A stretch of 64,000 nucleotides of DNA, taken from NCBI GenBank assembly GCA_017590115.1, contig JAGGNK010015447.1, positions 992,001 to 1,056,000 of the forward strand. Direction: 5' to 3'. The notes under the pieces were generated by a model that searched no databases, was not told the origin of the DNA, and saw only the letters and a program-made list of their open reading frames with translations. Of the stretch, positions 53,501 to 64,000 are shown in pieces. The stretch comes from Montifringilla adamsi (taxonomy: Eukaryota > Chordata > Aves > Passeriformes > Passeridae). The position numbers and the translations under genes were made by a program. Within the stretch, counting starts at the first letter, position 1. Each line of letters opens with the position of its first letter.

Positions 53501-54614
53501 TGAAACAGCTTTGCTTCAAGTACTATCACTTTGGTTTATCACTTGGGGAGAGGTGGGCTGACAACCTGAACAGTTGAACCAGAACAGTTTGCCTCCTCAA
53601 ATTCACAGGCCAGTAATTTTTCCTCTCTGATTTTTCAGAGAGCACTGAATTCTAATGGCAAATAATCTTCATCCAACAACTGCACCTTCACCTGTGTAAT
53701 CTGCCCAGACACGGTCTGTTTTCTTTCATGTTTCAAAATACTGTAGAAAACCAACTAGTCCTTGCTTAGGAAAGAAAAAGAGAATTTATAGAAGAAGCTT
53801 CTTTTTGCTCTGCCCAGCTCCCACCTGCACCGCAGACAAAATTCAGGAGCAGAACTGGGGAAGCTGGCCCAGAGTGAGGGATGGAAATGTTTCCAGCCAT
53901 CAGCATCTGAGTTGCAATGTGCTCCCCTCCTCTTCACCAGATGGGTGTGAAAAATCAAAACATGAATTAACTGCTCAGGTTCTAGCTTCTCTCTCCCAAT
54001 CCACAAAGGAATGCAGCCTCTTCATTTATCTCTAGGCTTTTCTTACCTGCCAGAGCATGTGTTGTGGTGTAGCAAGGTGGAGGACTCTTAATAAATGCAC
54101 TATTATCTGCAATCTTTACAAAATGCTATCAAGAACAGGCCTCTCCCTTTCTGTATCTCCTGTATTAATGAAACATTTTGTTAAACAATGGAAAATTTAG
54201 AAACTATACAACTGCTTGTGCTATTTCAGCTTCTTGGAATAACAAGCTTATACTACATATGTGCCTTCAACACTAGTTTAAGACCACAGAGAATCAAAGA
54301 TGCAACAATTTTAATAATAATTTTAAAAATGCTCTTGATTCCACAAATATTATTCTTAAGTATCATTACCACAGCCTCTGTGACATTTCCCGCTGGACAT
54401 AAAGCAACCAGAGAAAAGAAGGACAAGACTCCCCTCCACTGGAACAAGATGAAGTGTTACAGGTACCTATCTACAGACACTCATTCTGCCTTTTATGCTG
54501 CAGCCTGTGACTGTGCACACCACAGAAGAAACTGATTTTTCATTTATCTTTCACTGACAGAGCTGTTGAAAGATGAACTATCTTCTCCCAATTGTTGTAT
54601 TGTTCAAATTCTCT
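47513..54614. other. Non-coding stretch
   Basis: It holds the isolated GC box at 48528. No exon or repeat is recognised; short overlapping frames at 49889-50432 lack family motifs. Confidence 0.5.
48528..48536 (+). promoter_or_regulatory. GC box (Sp1-type)
   Basis: GGGGGCGGG inside a GGGAGGGGGCGGGAAG run matches the Sp1/KLF consensus. It stands alone, with no CpG island, TATA box or adjoining exon, so promoter activity is only a possibility. Confidence 0.25.
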
Positions 54615-54998
54615 TAGCCTCCTACAAGAAAGGCTAGAAGAATTGGGATTGTTCAGTTGGGAGAAGAGAAGCCTTTGGGGTGACCTCAGTGGAATCCTCT
54701 GGTATCTGAAGGAGATGGCAGGATACTGACAAGGGCCTGGAGTGACAGGACAAAGGGGAATGGCTTCAAAATGACAGAGAAGAGGTTTAGATTAGACTGT
54801 AAGAAAAAATTCTTCCCTGTGGGGGTGATGAGGCCCTGGAAGAGAAGCTGAGGCTGCCCCATTGCTGGAAACGTTCAAGGCCAGGTTGGTGGGGCTTGGA
54901 GAACCTGGGATAGTAGAAGGCGTCCCTGCCCATGGCAGTGGATTGGAACAAGATGATCTTTAAGGTCTTTTCTAACCAAAACCATTCTATGATTCTTT
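54615..54998 (+). mobile_element. CR1 LINE 3' UTR fragment
   Basis: GGCTAGAAGAATTGGGATTG, TTCAGTTGGGAGAAGAGAAG, AGGTTTAGATTAGACTGTAA and TGCCCATGGCAGTGGATTGG, then ACCATTCTATGATTCTTTGA. Near full-length 3' UTR tail; the 5' part is truncated. Confidence 0.93.
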
Positions 54999-57900
54999 GA
55001 TTTCATATCCAGTATCTGGGAAGCATCTGCTGAGCAAAGCAGATGGCTGGCTAGAGGCCCTCAGAATATTACAACAGTTCTCCCAACAGCGTTCTCCTCA
55101 CTTGGCATTACAGGATTCCACAACCTATATTTGGTAACAAGAGCTGCAGGAAGGAGGGGCTGCTGAAGGCAGGTTCCTTGGTTGCATTGCTTCTCCATGC
55201 CATCACACCTTCGACACAAACCTGGCTGAACCCTTCACATTACATGAACAAGGGAATGATTGTGACACTGCTGTCAAAAGCTCCAGAGAGGCACAGAGGG
55301 TACTCCAGAGCTCACCTGCTGTTCACATAACTTGTTTGGTCTGCACATATCCTGCAGTCTTTGTTACATCCTCCATTGTTTCACAGTTGCCTCAAATTAG
55401 GTTAGGAACTTTGCCTTATCATGGGTGTGTGCTGCTGCACCTACAGGATGTGGATAGACAGAATGGCAATTTTTTTTCCCAAGCAATCCCAAAGTGGGCT
55501 GAGTCCATGCATCACCATCTTTTTAATGTAGTTTGTAGTGCACTGCCCAGTGAAGACATCCTTGTCTTGCTGGTGTGCAAGGATGAGCAATTTCTTTCTG
55601 ACAGCTACATCCAGATCACTTTCTCTCTTCATGGAAAAGCAGGATAAACCCCTGCATCACACAAGGATTGTAGTTTCTATTCAAGACCTGCCTTGGGACT
55701 CTTGCCTCAAGGAACAGCTGTAACCCTCACCTACTCCAGCAGGTCTCTGTACTGCAGAATTCACTTGGCAAAAGGAAGGCACTGTGGCATGGAAAATGTA
55801 AGCAACCAGTACACCAAAGCTGCAGAATACCATTTTGAGGCCAATACAATGGCTGTGATGATAGCAGCTGATAAAACAAGAGTGGTAAAACCATGCGTAG
55901 CAACCAGTGATTCTTATGCAAGGGCAGAGGATGATGAGATGAAGTGTTTATCACTTTGTTATTGCTGTTGCCTGACATCAAGAGGGGAAAAAAGGGTGGA
56001 AGAATATATTACAGGTATCTGATACAAGATGCATAGCCCTTCCCACCTTACAGCCCCAACAAACCTAATTTTTAATTACAGTCTTACTACTAGATTGATC
56101 AGATTGCAGAGCAAAAAGAAAAAGAGTCGGCAGGCAGAGGTTTTTATACTAACACATATCTACTGATATTTTAAGAAAAAAGCACAGAGAAAACAAGAGG
56201 AAAAATGTCAACTAAATGCACAGTATTCATTAAACATAAATGTGCTTTTTCTAAATGAGGACCTTTGACTTGTAGGTCTTTCTTGGATGAAACAGAAACA
56301 AAGTACAGCTCCAACCTTGTTGCTACTAAATTTTTCAGTGATTTAAGAAGTTCCCCTTAGTATTCCTACAGTTTGGTATTCTGTAGGCATTTGGGCTTCA
56401 GTGCCTAACAAATGGAGATAACTGTGAATCAGGTAATTTCCTTTGTGTGATTTAAGGCTGCAATTTCTTTATAGGTACATTTATAGGAGTGAAACTATCC
56501 CTTCCAGGGGTGAAAAGGTGCAAGTCTCAGTCTAAGAACCCATACAAATCTAAAAAACAAGGAGGTCACATCATGGCTGGCAGAAAACAACAACCGAATT
56601 TTTATCAGAGAAACAGTGTTTTCCATTCTAATCTATTACTCTATTTCAGAAAGTTTACCTGCTTGGTTGAGAAAGCTACAGAAAACCCTGGTTTCCAATT
56701 CATATCATTAAATTGCAGCCATAGGCCCAGAACTCATTATTTAAGCCTGCATCAACATAAAGCAATGAAACAGCTCTTGACCAAAAAAGCCCAACTGTTT
56801 AAAGCAGTACCTGGAAGGAAGGAAATTTTGACAGCGAAAGAATGCATTTATGCATATCTGGAAGAAAATATATTCCAATTAGTTCTACTTAACACATTAT
56901 GGCAGGAACAATAATTTATGTATGGCAGTTTTGTAATTAATTATGCCTACCTATCTGACACACCCAGTGTGACACAGTATCATATGAACTTTCATAATAA
57001 GCTATCTGGGGAAAAAAAAGCATACCTCTAAATATCGTGCATGTATTTGCAATATTCTTTTGCTGATAGGAAAACATGCATGGAAATGAAAAATCTGTTT
57101 CAATATTTGCTGTTAGAAAATTTTAAAAGAGGCATAAGCTAGCAATCTACAGTATATCATTTTCTGCTTATTTTAGGATATTGGAGTGGAGGGGGAAGCA
57201 AAGGAAAAATTTTCTGTAGATCTCATTTATGGAAAATGAGGCATTACATAAAAGGCCAATCACAGCAGAATTCCTTCTATTTCTCAGATACCTTGAAATG
57301 CTGCCAGAAAGCCACATTAAGAATTATTTTTAAGAACGATTTATTACTTGTTAAAAACTGCTAATTAAGCTTCCTACTCTTCCATGGTATTTCTATGAAA
57401 CATCTTTAAACAGCATTGAGCAATGCCTCCAGCTATCCCTGTCTGGCTGCTTTTTAGCTTTCATCTTTCATGCTCCTGTGGAAAAGGAACTTAGTTTATC
57501 CCCAAAGTTTAAAAAGCCCCCACTCCTTTTCCCTTCCCGCAGATGGACAGCTGACGGAAACAGTTAAATTCTTACCATCTCCAGCTCATGGATTTGTTAG
57601 GTGCACATACTGCACGCGAATGACAGTAAAACTCCAGGTAGTAGCATTTGACCTACAAAATCAGTGGCTTTGAAGCAAGAAGAGCCAGGAAAGGGGCAGC
57701 TGCTCAGTTTTCTCTGCTGGAAATCACTCTTTGCATAGCTTATAATAAAGTTGTTTTCAGCCTGACACTATCAAACTAGCAGGCAACAAACACTATTCTT
57801 TCCGGACACCTCTCTTCTGGTTTCCTGCCACTGATCCAGGTCCCTGATTGTGGCCACAGACACAGAGACTCCTGTGGGGGTCTATAAATCACTACCAAAA

Positions 57901-59320
57901 TCTGCAGGTTGAAGAGACAGAGAGAGATATATTGTAATACAGGTAATATACTGGAATGTCCACAACGATATTGTAATTTCCACAAATCAATAAAGGTTCA
58001 GAAACACTGCTTATGCCAATTCTACCAATTTACTGCTTAGGAAAGGAAGGGGTTCATACTGTGTACCACACCAGGTGCTGAGACTGGAAGACAGGGAGAG
58101 TAACATCAGGTCCCAGGCTGAAGGTTTTACAGATGCTGGCACCTTCTGCTGTTTTTCATGCCATCCTAGCTTGGGGCAGTATGAAACACATAAAACCGTC
58201 AGTAAATTGAGTAGATGACAAATCTTGGTACTTATCTGAATTTTCCATGTCTTTGCCCTTAGGTTTGATGCTGTAATTCAAGACTGCTCTCATGTTACCA
58301 CACCTACATACTCTTATCTAAACCTAGCCTCCCCCCTTGAAGCATGTCAGCATTTATCAATAAATAAAAAAGAAAATACTCTAATTTTTTGATATTGGTA
58401 GATACACAGCTTAAAGAAAAATATAAAATCAATCAGAGTTCAAGATGAAAGAAAAACTCCCAGAAAGCCAAACAAATAGCTACTATTAAATATAAACACA
58501 GTAATCTTTTAGGCTCTCTGAGAGAGAGGTCACAACAACCCTGATGTATCAGTACCACTGAGACACAAGATGAAGTTCCTGTGGTGCTCCTGTTACAAGG
58601 GGTCTACTTCTCTTTGAGCCTGTCATGCTGGGATGCTGCATACACATTAAGAACTACTGCTTTCCACCAGAAAGGTAAAATATCATGTCTGCTAGAAGTC
58701 AAGGCAGTTATTACCGCATAATGCTTGGTTAAAAAAAAAAAATTCCTTTTCTTCTTTCCTTTTCCTTTCTGCGGTGAAAACTCTTCAAATTACGGTAAAA
58801 GAAGGCATTCTTGTTCATCTTTCCTTATGGTTATCAGTACAAACAAGATAATCCCTTAGTAAATAAAATGTTTCAGGAAACACATGACATACAAAAAATA
58901 TGGAACAAACCCAAATGAAAAAAGGTGTATACACCTTTTCTAGTTTATTCACCTTTGACTTTGCAGCAAGTACATTTCCATCCCTGAGATCTGCTAGAGG
59001 GCAGAACGTGTGGGAGGATAATGGGACAATTAAAGTTCTATCGTGATTTTAAAAAAGAGAAACAAAGCAGTATGCATGAAAGAAGACAAAAGTAGTAAGT
59101 CAGCCTGAACAGAAAGTCATGATTGTACTGTGGTTAAGAGGTACATTTACCACTAATTCCAAAGATCATTAATTTTAACAACTGTTCAACTGTGCCAAAT
59201 ACCTTTAAAAAAAGGTTAGTGCCCTGGCAGGGATGTAAAAAAATTCCACCTTCCATCCTCTTACAGATGTTAGACAAATCAGAAAAGAGGTGCTTATTTT
59301 ACATGCAGGACACATACACA
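54999..59320. other. Non-coding stretch with a nearly open frame
   Basis: One plus-strand frame from about 55336 to 56022 is interrupted by a single TAA (55645-55647). I recognise no protein in it. The palindrome at 58920-58939 lies near the right end. Confidence 0.45.
58920..58939. promoter_or_regulatory. Perfect 20-bp palindrome with T-box-like half-sites
   Basis: The sequence equals its own reverse complement over 20 bp, with core AGGTGTATACACCT. AGGTGT and ACACCT are inverted T-box-type half-sites placed head to head. Seen: the perfect symmetry. Inferred: a possible protein-binding site. A palindrome of this length can also arise by chance or from a small cruciform-prone duplication, so the function is unproven. 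Confidence 0.3.
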
Positions 59321-59816
59321 ACTCACAGAATGGCCTGGGTTGGAAGAAAGCCTATCTCATTCCGATCCCCTGCCATGGGCAGGGACACCTTCCACAGGTT
59401 GCTCAGAGCCCCATCCAGCCTGGTCTTGGACACTTCCAGGGATGGGGCAGCCACAGCTTCTCTGAGCAACCTGTATCAGGGCCTCCCCACCCTCACAGAG
59501 AAGAATTTCTTCCTGATATCCAATCTAAACCTGCTCTCTGTCAGTGTGAAGCCATTGCCCCTTGTCCTGTCACTCCAGGCCCCTGTCAAGAGTCTCTCTC
59601 CATCTCTCCTATAGGTTCCCTTCAGGCACTGCAAGGCCACAATGAGGTCACCCCAAAGCCTTCTCTTCTCCAGGCTGAACAATCCCAATTTCCTCACCCA
59701 TTCCTCACAGCAGAGCCGCCCCATCCCTCTGGTCACTGTGGTCCCTCCTCTTACACCAACAGGCCATATCCTTCCTGTGCTGGGAAACCCATATTCTCTA
59801 TTCAAGTTTGCAGCAC
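59321..59816 (-). mobile_element. CR1 LINE 3' UTR fragment, reverse orientation (longest copy)
   Basis: It opens with ACTCACAGAATGGCCTGGGT, TGGAAG and continues through CCATGGGCAGGGACACCTTC, GGGATGGGGCAGCCACAGC, CTTGTCCTGTCACTCCAGG and CTTCTCTTCCAGGCTGAAC-like sequence to ATCCTTCCTGTGCTGGG. The open frames on both strands here (for example 59290-59844 +) are shadows of this low-stop repeat and not genes. Confidence 0.95.
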
Positions 59817-62800
59817 TACTGTGCTCCTGTTGGTGGATAGTTAGTAATTCCCAAAGACTTCCTTAATTATTTGTAATTACTGTTTTTATCAGTATTGGTA
59901 TTCAAAGATGCTACTGCATATTCACAGCAAGATGCAAGAAACACCCAGCAGCTCTTGGCTGCAGTGTCCTTCCAGGAAGACTAACACAGCTCCAGGAGTA
60001 AAACAACTCCAGTCCTTTTAAATACTTGAAAAAGGACAACAGCAGCAAAAAAAATTTCTTAAATTATGCCAAAACCAAATTTCAGCTTTTGACACCATGC
60101 CCTTCCCATGAAAAAACCACAAACATCTTTAATGCACAGGCCAAAGATCATCAGGAATGACACAGCTCTCCGCTCCAGAGAGCTTTGAGGGCTGAGGTCA
60201 CAGCCTCCCATGAGATGAGGCTCCCTGAGTTTTATCCCTTTCCCTCTCCATGACAAACACCTTATTGTCCTGGGCCAGGCACTGCCCACAGAGCAGCAGT
60301 GTTTGGGTGCTGCGGATCCTTTGGAGGCAGGCAGAAATGTGCCAGAGCACAACATTTGCAAAAGTTGTTTTATTGCAATTTTTTCCAACTAGATCTGATT
60401 ATCAGATCTTCTTCTGCCATATATGTAAATTGATTGTCTGAAGCTGTAAAACACAGCACTTGGGTGCCTGGCCAAGTGTCAAAATAGTTTCAAAGGCACA
60501 ATTTCAAATAACAGTGACAAGGTGGTTGTTTTGATTCTCCCTGGCACTTAAGGGGAGCAGGTCTTGGTCAAATAAAATACATGACAAAAAAATTGTCCAA
60601 TGTTCATAAATTCAGAAACAGTTCAGAGTTAAAAATCAGAAAGACAGCATGACAAACAAATTAATATATTCTCAAGCCAGCCTGAAAACTGACTTTCCTA
60701 AGACATTTTTCCTTATTAGCAAAATACAAATTCCTAACTTTTCCATCTCTGTTCTGAGCCTGACTTTTGAAATGAATTTTGAACAGTAGCTTTAAAAAAC
60801 TTTTGAGTTGCCTGAAAGGATGCCTGTTAGAGAGATGACTATGTTCCATAATGGTATTAGGTTTCAGCTGTTCTCATGAATCAAAGAAATGATACTGGGA
60901 GTGCTCGGCTCCAAAGCCCGTTAGAAATGATGGAGATGGTGCTGCCCTTTCCAATTTTCAAATGCATATTTATCAGGTCTTGTGGGCCTTTTACAGTCTA
61001 GTGAAGCTTTAATTTTAGAAGATACAGAGATACAGCTTAGTGGAAGTGGCATCTTCTGTTTCCTTATCTTCTCAAAAACAGCACTGAGAGTAAAGCACAT
61101 GGATTTTGCAGAGTGCTGCACTCTCATCCCCCATTTTTATCAGCTGTTCAGCTTTAAATAGCAGCTCGTTATTCGTCATTTTAGCAGTACTGCCCTCCAG
61201 GAACTGCATCCCCAGCCAAACCTCAAAAGAATCACTTCTTGGCATGGGCAGCTCCTCACAAGCTGCTCTGCTTCCTGCCAGCCACTCTGGATAGAGGCTT
61301 AGCTTCCAGCACCCAGCCACAGAAGATGCTACCAACAGGAGCACAACTGATACTTTCGACCCACCCATCCTTTCCTCTCATCTCAGAGCAGTATCCAGAA
61401 ACAGCTGCAAAGCAGCTCTGCAGTGGCTTAGGAGAAGAGCCACTTGTGCTCTGGCAGGATTTTTAGGGCACAACTGGAAGGCATCTTCTCACAGTGAGAA
61501 CTTTTGCCTCGGAGGGAAATGCTCAGTGAAAGCTGGCTTCTTTTAACACCATTCCACTATGTGGTCTGTGGCACCTGAAGTTTAGCAGCTCCACAAGCAT
61601 GAAGCAGAAATTCCTCTTGGCTGTCAAGTATTTGACTCGGATCACACTGAAGCACATTTAGCACAACTGGGATAAAAGAGGTTTTACTTTAATGTACTGC
61701 TTAGCAAGGGGAAAAAAACCTTATAAACCAAGAAGCCAACAACATGCAAACTGAAATTTAATTACAAATTATCAAGGACAATTGAGTATGACTTAATGCA
61801 GGCACAAATCAAGAGAGGAGATTCAATGCTTTACCACAGACTCCCCAAGATACATAATTTTGTAATTAATGACACTGTTTTCTGTACTTTAGTGTACAAT
61901 GTGTACCACCCCTCCGGGAGTGAAACACAAGTTTTGTTTTGTGGTTTTATTTAAGCACAGTGTTGACCACAATTAGAGGAAAAGAAATTATGCATTTATA
62001 TGTCATCTAAATGAATTGGTTTTTTTGAGAAGTCTTTCAAATCTCCCAACTACCAAATCAAGTCCAGTAAAGTAATTCAAGCATGCTATAGGCCATACCT
62101 ACATAACAACGTGCCATTTCTTAGAGTAAAACCAAACCAAACCAGAAAAATCCCATCATCAGGTTAAATAACTCTGTTTCCTGCTCAGTCCATAGGCTTC
62201 ATTGAACAAAACTAAATTTACAGCGGGCAAATTTTAAAAAAAAGTGACAGTTCACAGCACAGTTGTATTTACATAGCATTTCATAACACTTTTTAGCAAG
62301 AAAATGAAGCAGTTTCAACAACTTTAAAAAACCCTAAACTAATACAGTTGACAAGCTCCATATCTAAATGAAAACCATTTACTTGAGTCATCTAATAAAC
62401 TTACATTCAGCATGATAATGCATTTCCCTTTCAGTCTGCAGCAGACAGGAACTAATACTCTCTGGCATTTGGAGGATACACAAGGCAGTTTTGAGGCATT
62501 AGATCTATCCAAGTAACTACCATGTAGGACTCCCTTTACTGAGCCTTTGAATTATTCTGGTTCATAAAAATATGCTGAATGCCTTGACAATTAGGAGATT
62601 TACTAAGACAGTGTAACACAGAAAACCATAGAAAGCTTTGCCTTCAAACTTGGCCAAACTGTGTTTCTGCAGTGTGTAGCACTTGCAGCATGCAGACTGA
62701 CTCCATCCCATGGCAAGAGACCACAGAAATGCAGACTGCTGCTCTGGTAATGCCTTGCGGTTTGGGTTTTTGCTGTTGCTTAGCAGTTATGAAAACAAAC

Positions 62801-64000
62801 CACTAGACAAGGTCAGAATTCATGACAAACAAGTGTGGCGAGCAGAACAAAACTTACATATAGAGCCCTATCTTTTGAAATACCAGCTAAGGCCTTAAAA
62901 AGAAAGTTGCTGTAGTCATGATGTTAAGGTTACAAATAATGTATTGCCTAGTACAAAATCAGAACAAACCTTGACACTTTTTTTTTTCCCCTAAGTTACC
63001 TCACACTGAAGCACAAAAAAAGATTTCTGCTGGTTACCAAGTCCTCTGCAATTCTAGTTTACTTAAACACCTTTTTTAACCATGAAAATGTAAACCAAAA
63101 GTTTTCAGTGACCATAACCAACGCACATCACTCATTCTGCTGGAATTTCATTGCAGATCAAATTAATAATAATACTACTACTACTAATAATAATCAAAAA
63201 ACAACACCAAATATTAAATTACACCATCGAAATCATTCCAGCACAAACACAAAAGACAGACTCCTCACTAGCGTAGTGGAAAGAAGTGATAGATAAAGGT
63301 TTTGAGGGCACATGTCTTCAGGTCATGAAGAAAGTGAGCATTCCATACCCAACATCTTACAGGTAGGTTTGGTTGAGAGGCAAAACCTGGCTTGCAGCAC
63401 AGTCCCATATGACACTGCCTCTCCAATTCTACCAATTCACCATCAGCAGTAGCCTGGAGCCAGAGAGAAATCATCCACAAAGACAGAACTTTAGAGAAGA
63501 GAAGCCAATGAACTGAGTCTTACATGTGAAGCATGAGACTCAGCAGGCCGATGTCAGAAGTGGCTCACGGCCTTTGGGAACCACATTCACACATAAAAAG
63601 TTTTGCCTACAAACGCCATGTTATACTTTGTAATCTCATGCTAGTGTTCATATAAACTTTTCATTAGGAACAGCATTCCAAAACCAGAACAGACTGTAGG
63701 CCTGTCATATGTATAAGGTTCATGTTGACTCCTGGGTTAAGTATCTTGTAACCAGCTTAACCACAAGATTTAGAGGCACTGGTGTGTTTCCAATAACTCT
63801 CAGGTGGCCACATGGTGATGACACTAGTCACACTCTTTGTTTTAAAAATGTTTGGGTTCAAAAAAATAACTGTGCAATGTGACACTCCCTGATGATAAAG
63901 CTTTAGCCATATGCTTCACTCCTTCTCTCCAGTGACACAAGTGATTTTACCTCTACCCTACATGTTTTTATGGCATAACAAGGATCTCTTCATTCCTTTC
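59817..64000. other. Non-coding stretch with an unexplained minus-strand frame
   Basis: It holds a 98-codon minus-strand frame (61074-61368) with a strong start context and signal-peptide-like N-terminus, discussed in the findings, and the trinucleotide repeat at 63163. No CpG island or known exon. Confidence 0.45.
63163..63195 (+). repeat. TAA/CTA trinucleotide microsatellite
   Basis: An AATAATAAT block passes into ACTACTACTACT and back to AATAATAAT, a compound trinucleotide repeat. Confidence 0.85.

Noticed and set aside
59290..59844. A 184-codon plus-strand frame, with overlapping frames on both strands.
   Set aside because: The whole stretch is a reverse-oriented CR1 3' UTR, which is naturally poor in stop codons.
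60059..60388. Minus-strand block with GCAATAAAAC, considered as a second LTR or retrocopied 3' end.
   Set aside because: No TATA box at LTR spacing, no terminal dinucleotides, no poly-A tail and no protein match.

Overview
This window looks like bird nuclear DNA: AT-rich, CpG-poor and almost entirely non-coding. The main evidence for a bird is repeated fragments of the CR1 LINE. At least eleven are visible in both orientations, and many end in the diagnostic TTCCAACC...ATTCTATGATTCTATGA tail or begin with its reverse complement. There are no operons, long uninterrupted reading frames, rRNA genes, CRISPR arrays or other prokaryotic features. The sequence alone does not fix the species.

Only one protein-coding exon can be supported. 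It is the first coding exon of a fatty acyl-CoA reductase on the minus strand (coding part 29380-29568, 63 codons). It carries an intact Rossmann dinucleotide motif (TGATGFMG), a good initiation context, a perfect GTAAGT donor and a pyrimidine-rich acceptor. It resembles vertebrate FAR2 more than FAR1. The rest of the gene would lie to the left, beyond a first coding intron of at least 29 kb, because I found no second coding exon between 1 and 29379. To the right (29606 onward) lies 5' intron or upstream flank. There is no CpG island and no convincing promoter.

The rest, left to right: 1-1498 unique sequence; 1499-2012 a solo-LTR-like endogenous retrovirus remnant with TATA box, AATAAA and a small internal tandem repeat; 2013-29379 intronic sequence with about seven CR1 fragments, simple repeats and short tandem duplications; the FAR exon; 29606-64000 intron or flank with four more CR1 fragments, poly-A tracts, a GC box and a perfect 20-bp T-box-like palindrome at 58920-58939.

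I found no convincing undescribed biological system. The observations most worth a second look are the FAR paralogue identity, the palindrome, a strong-Kozak signal-peptide-like reading frame at 61074-61368 (minus), a 225-codon frame antisense to the FAR intron, and a CR1 copy that joins an endonuclease-domain piece directly to the 3' UTR.
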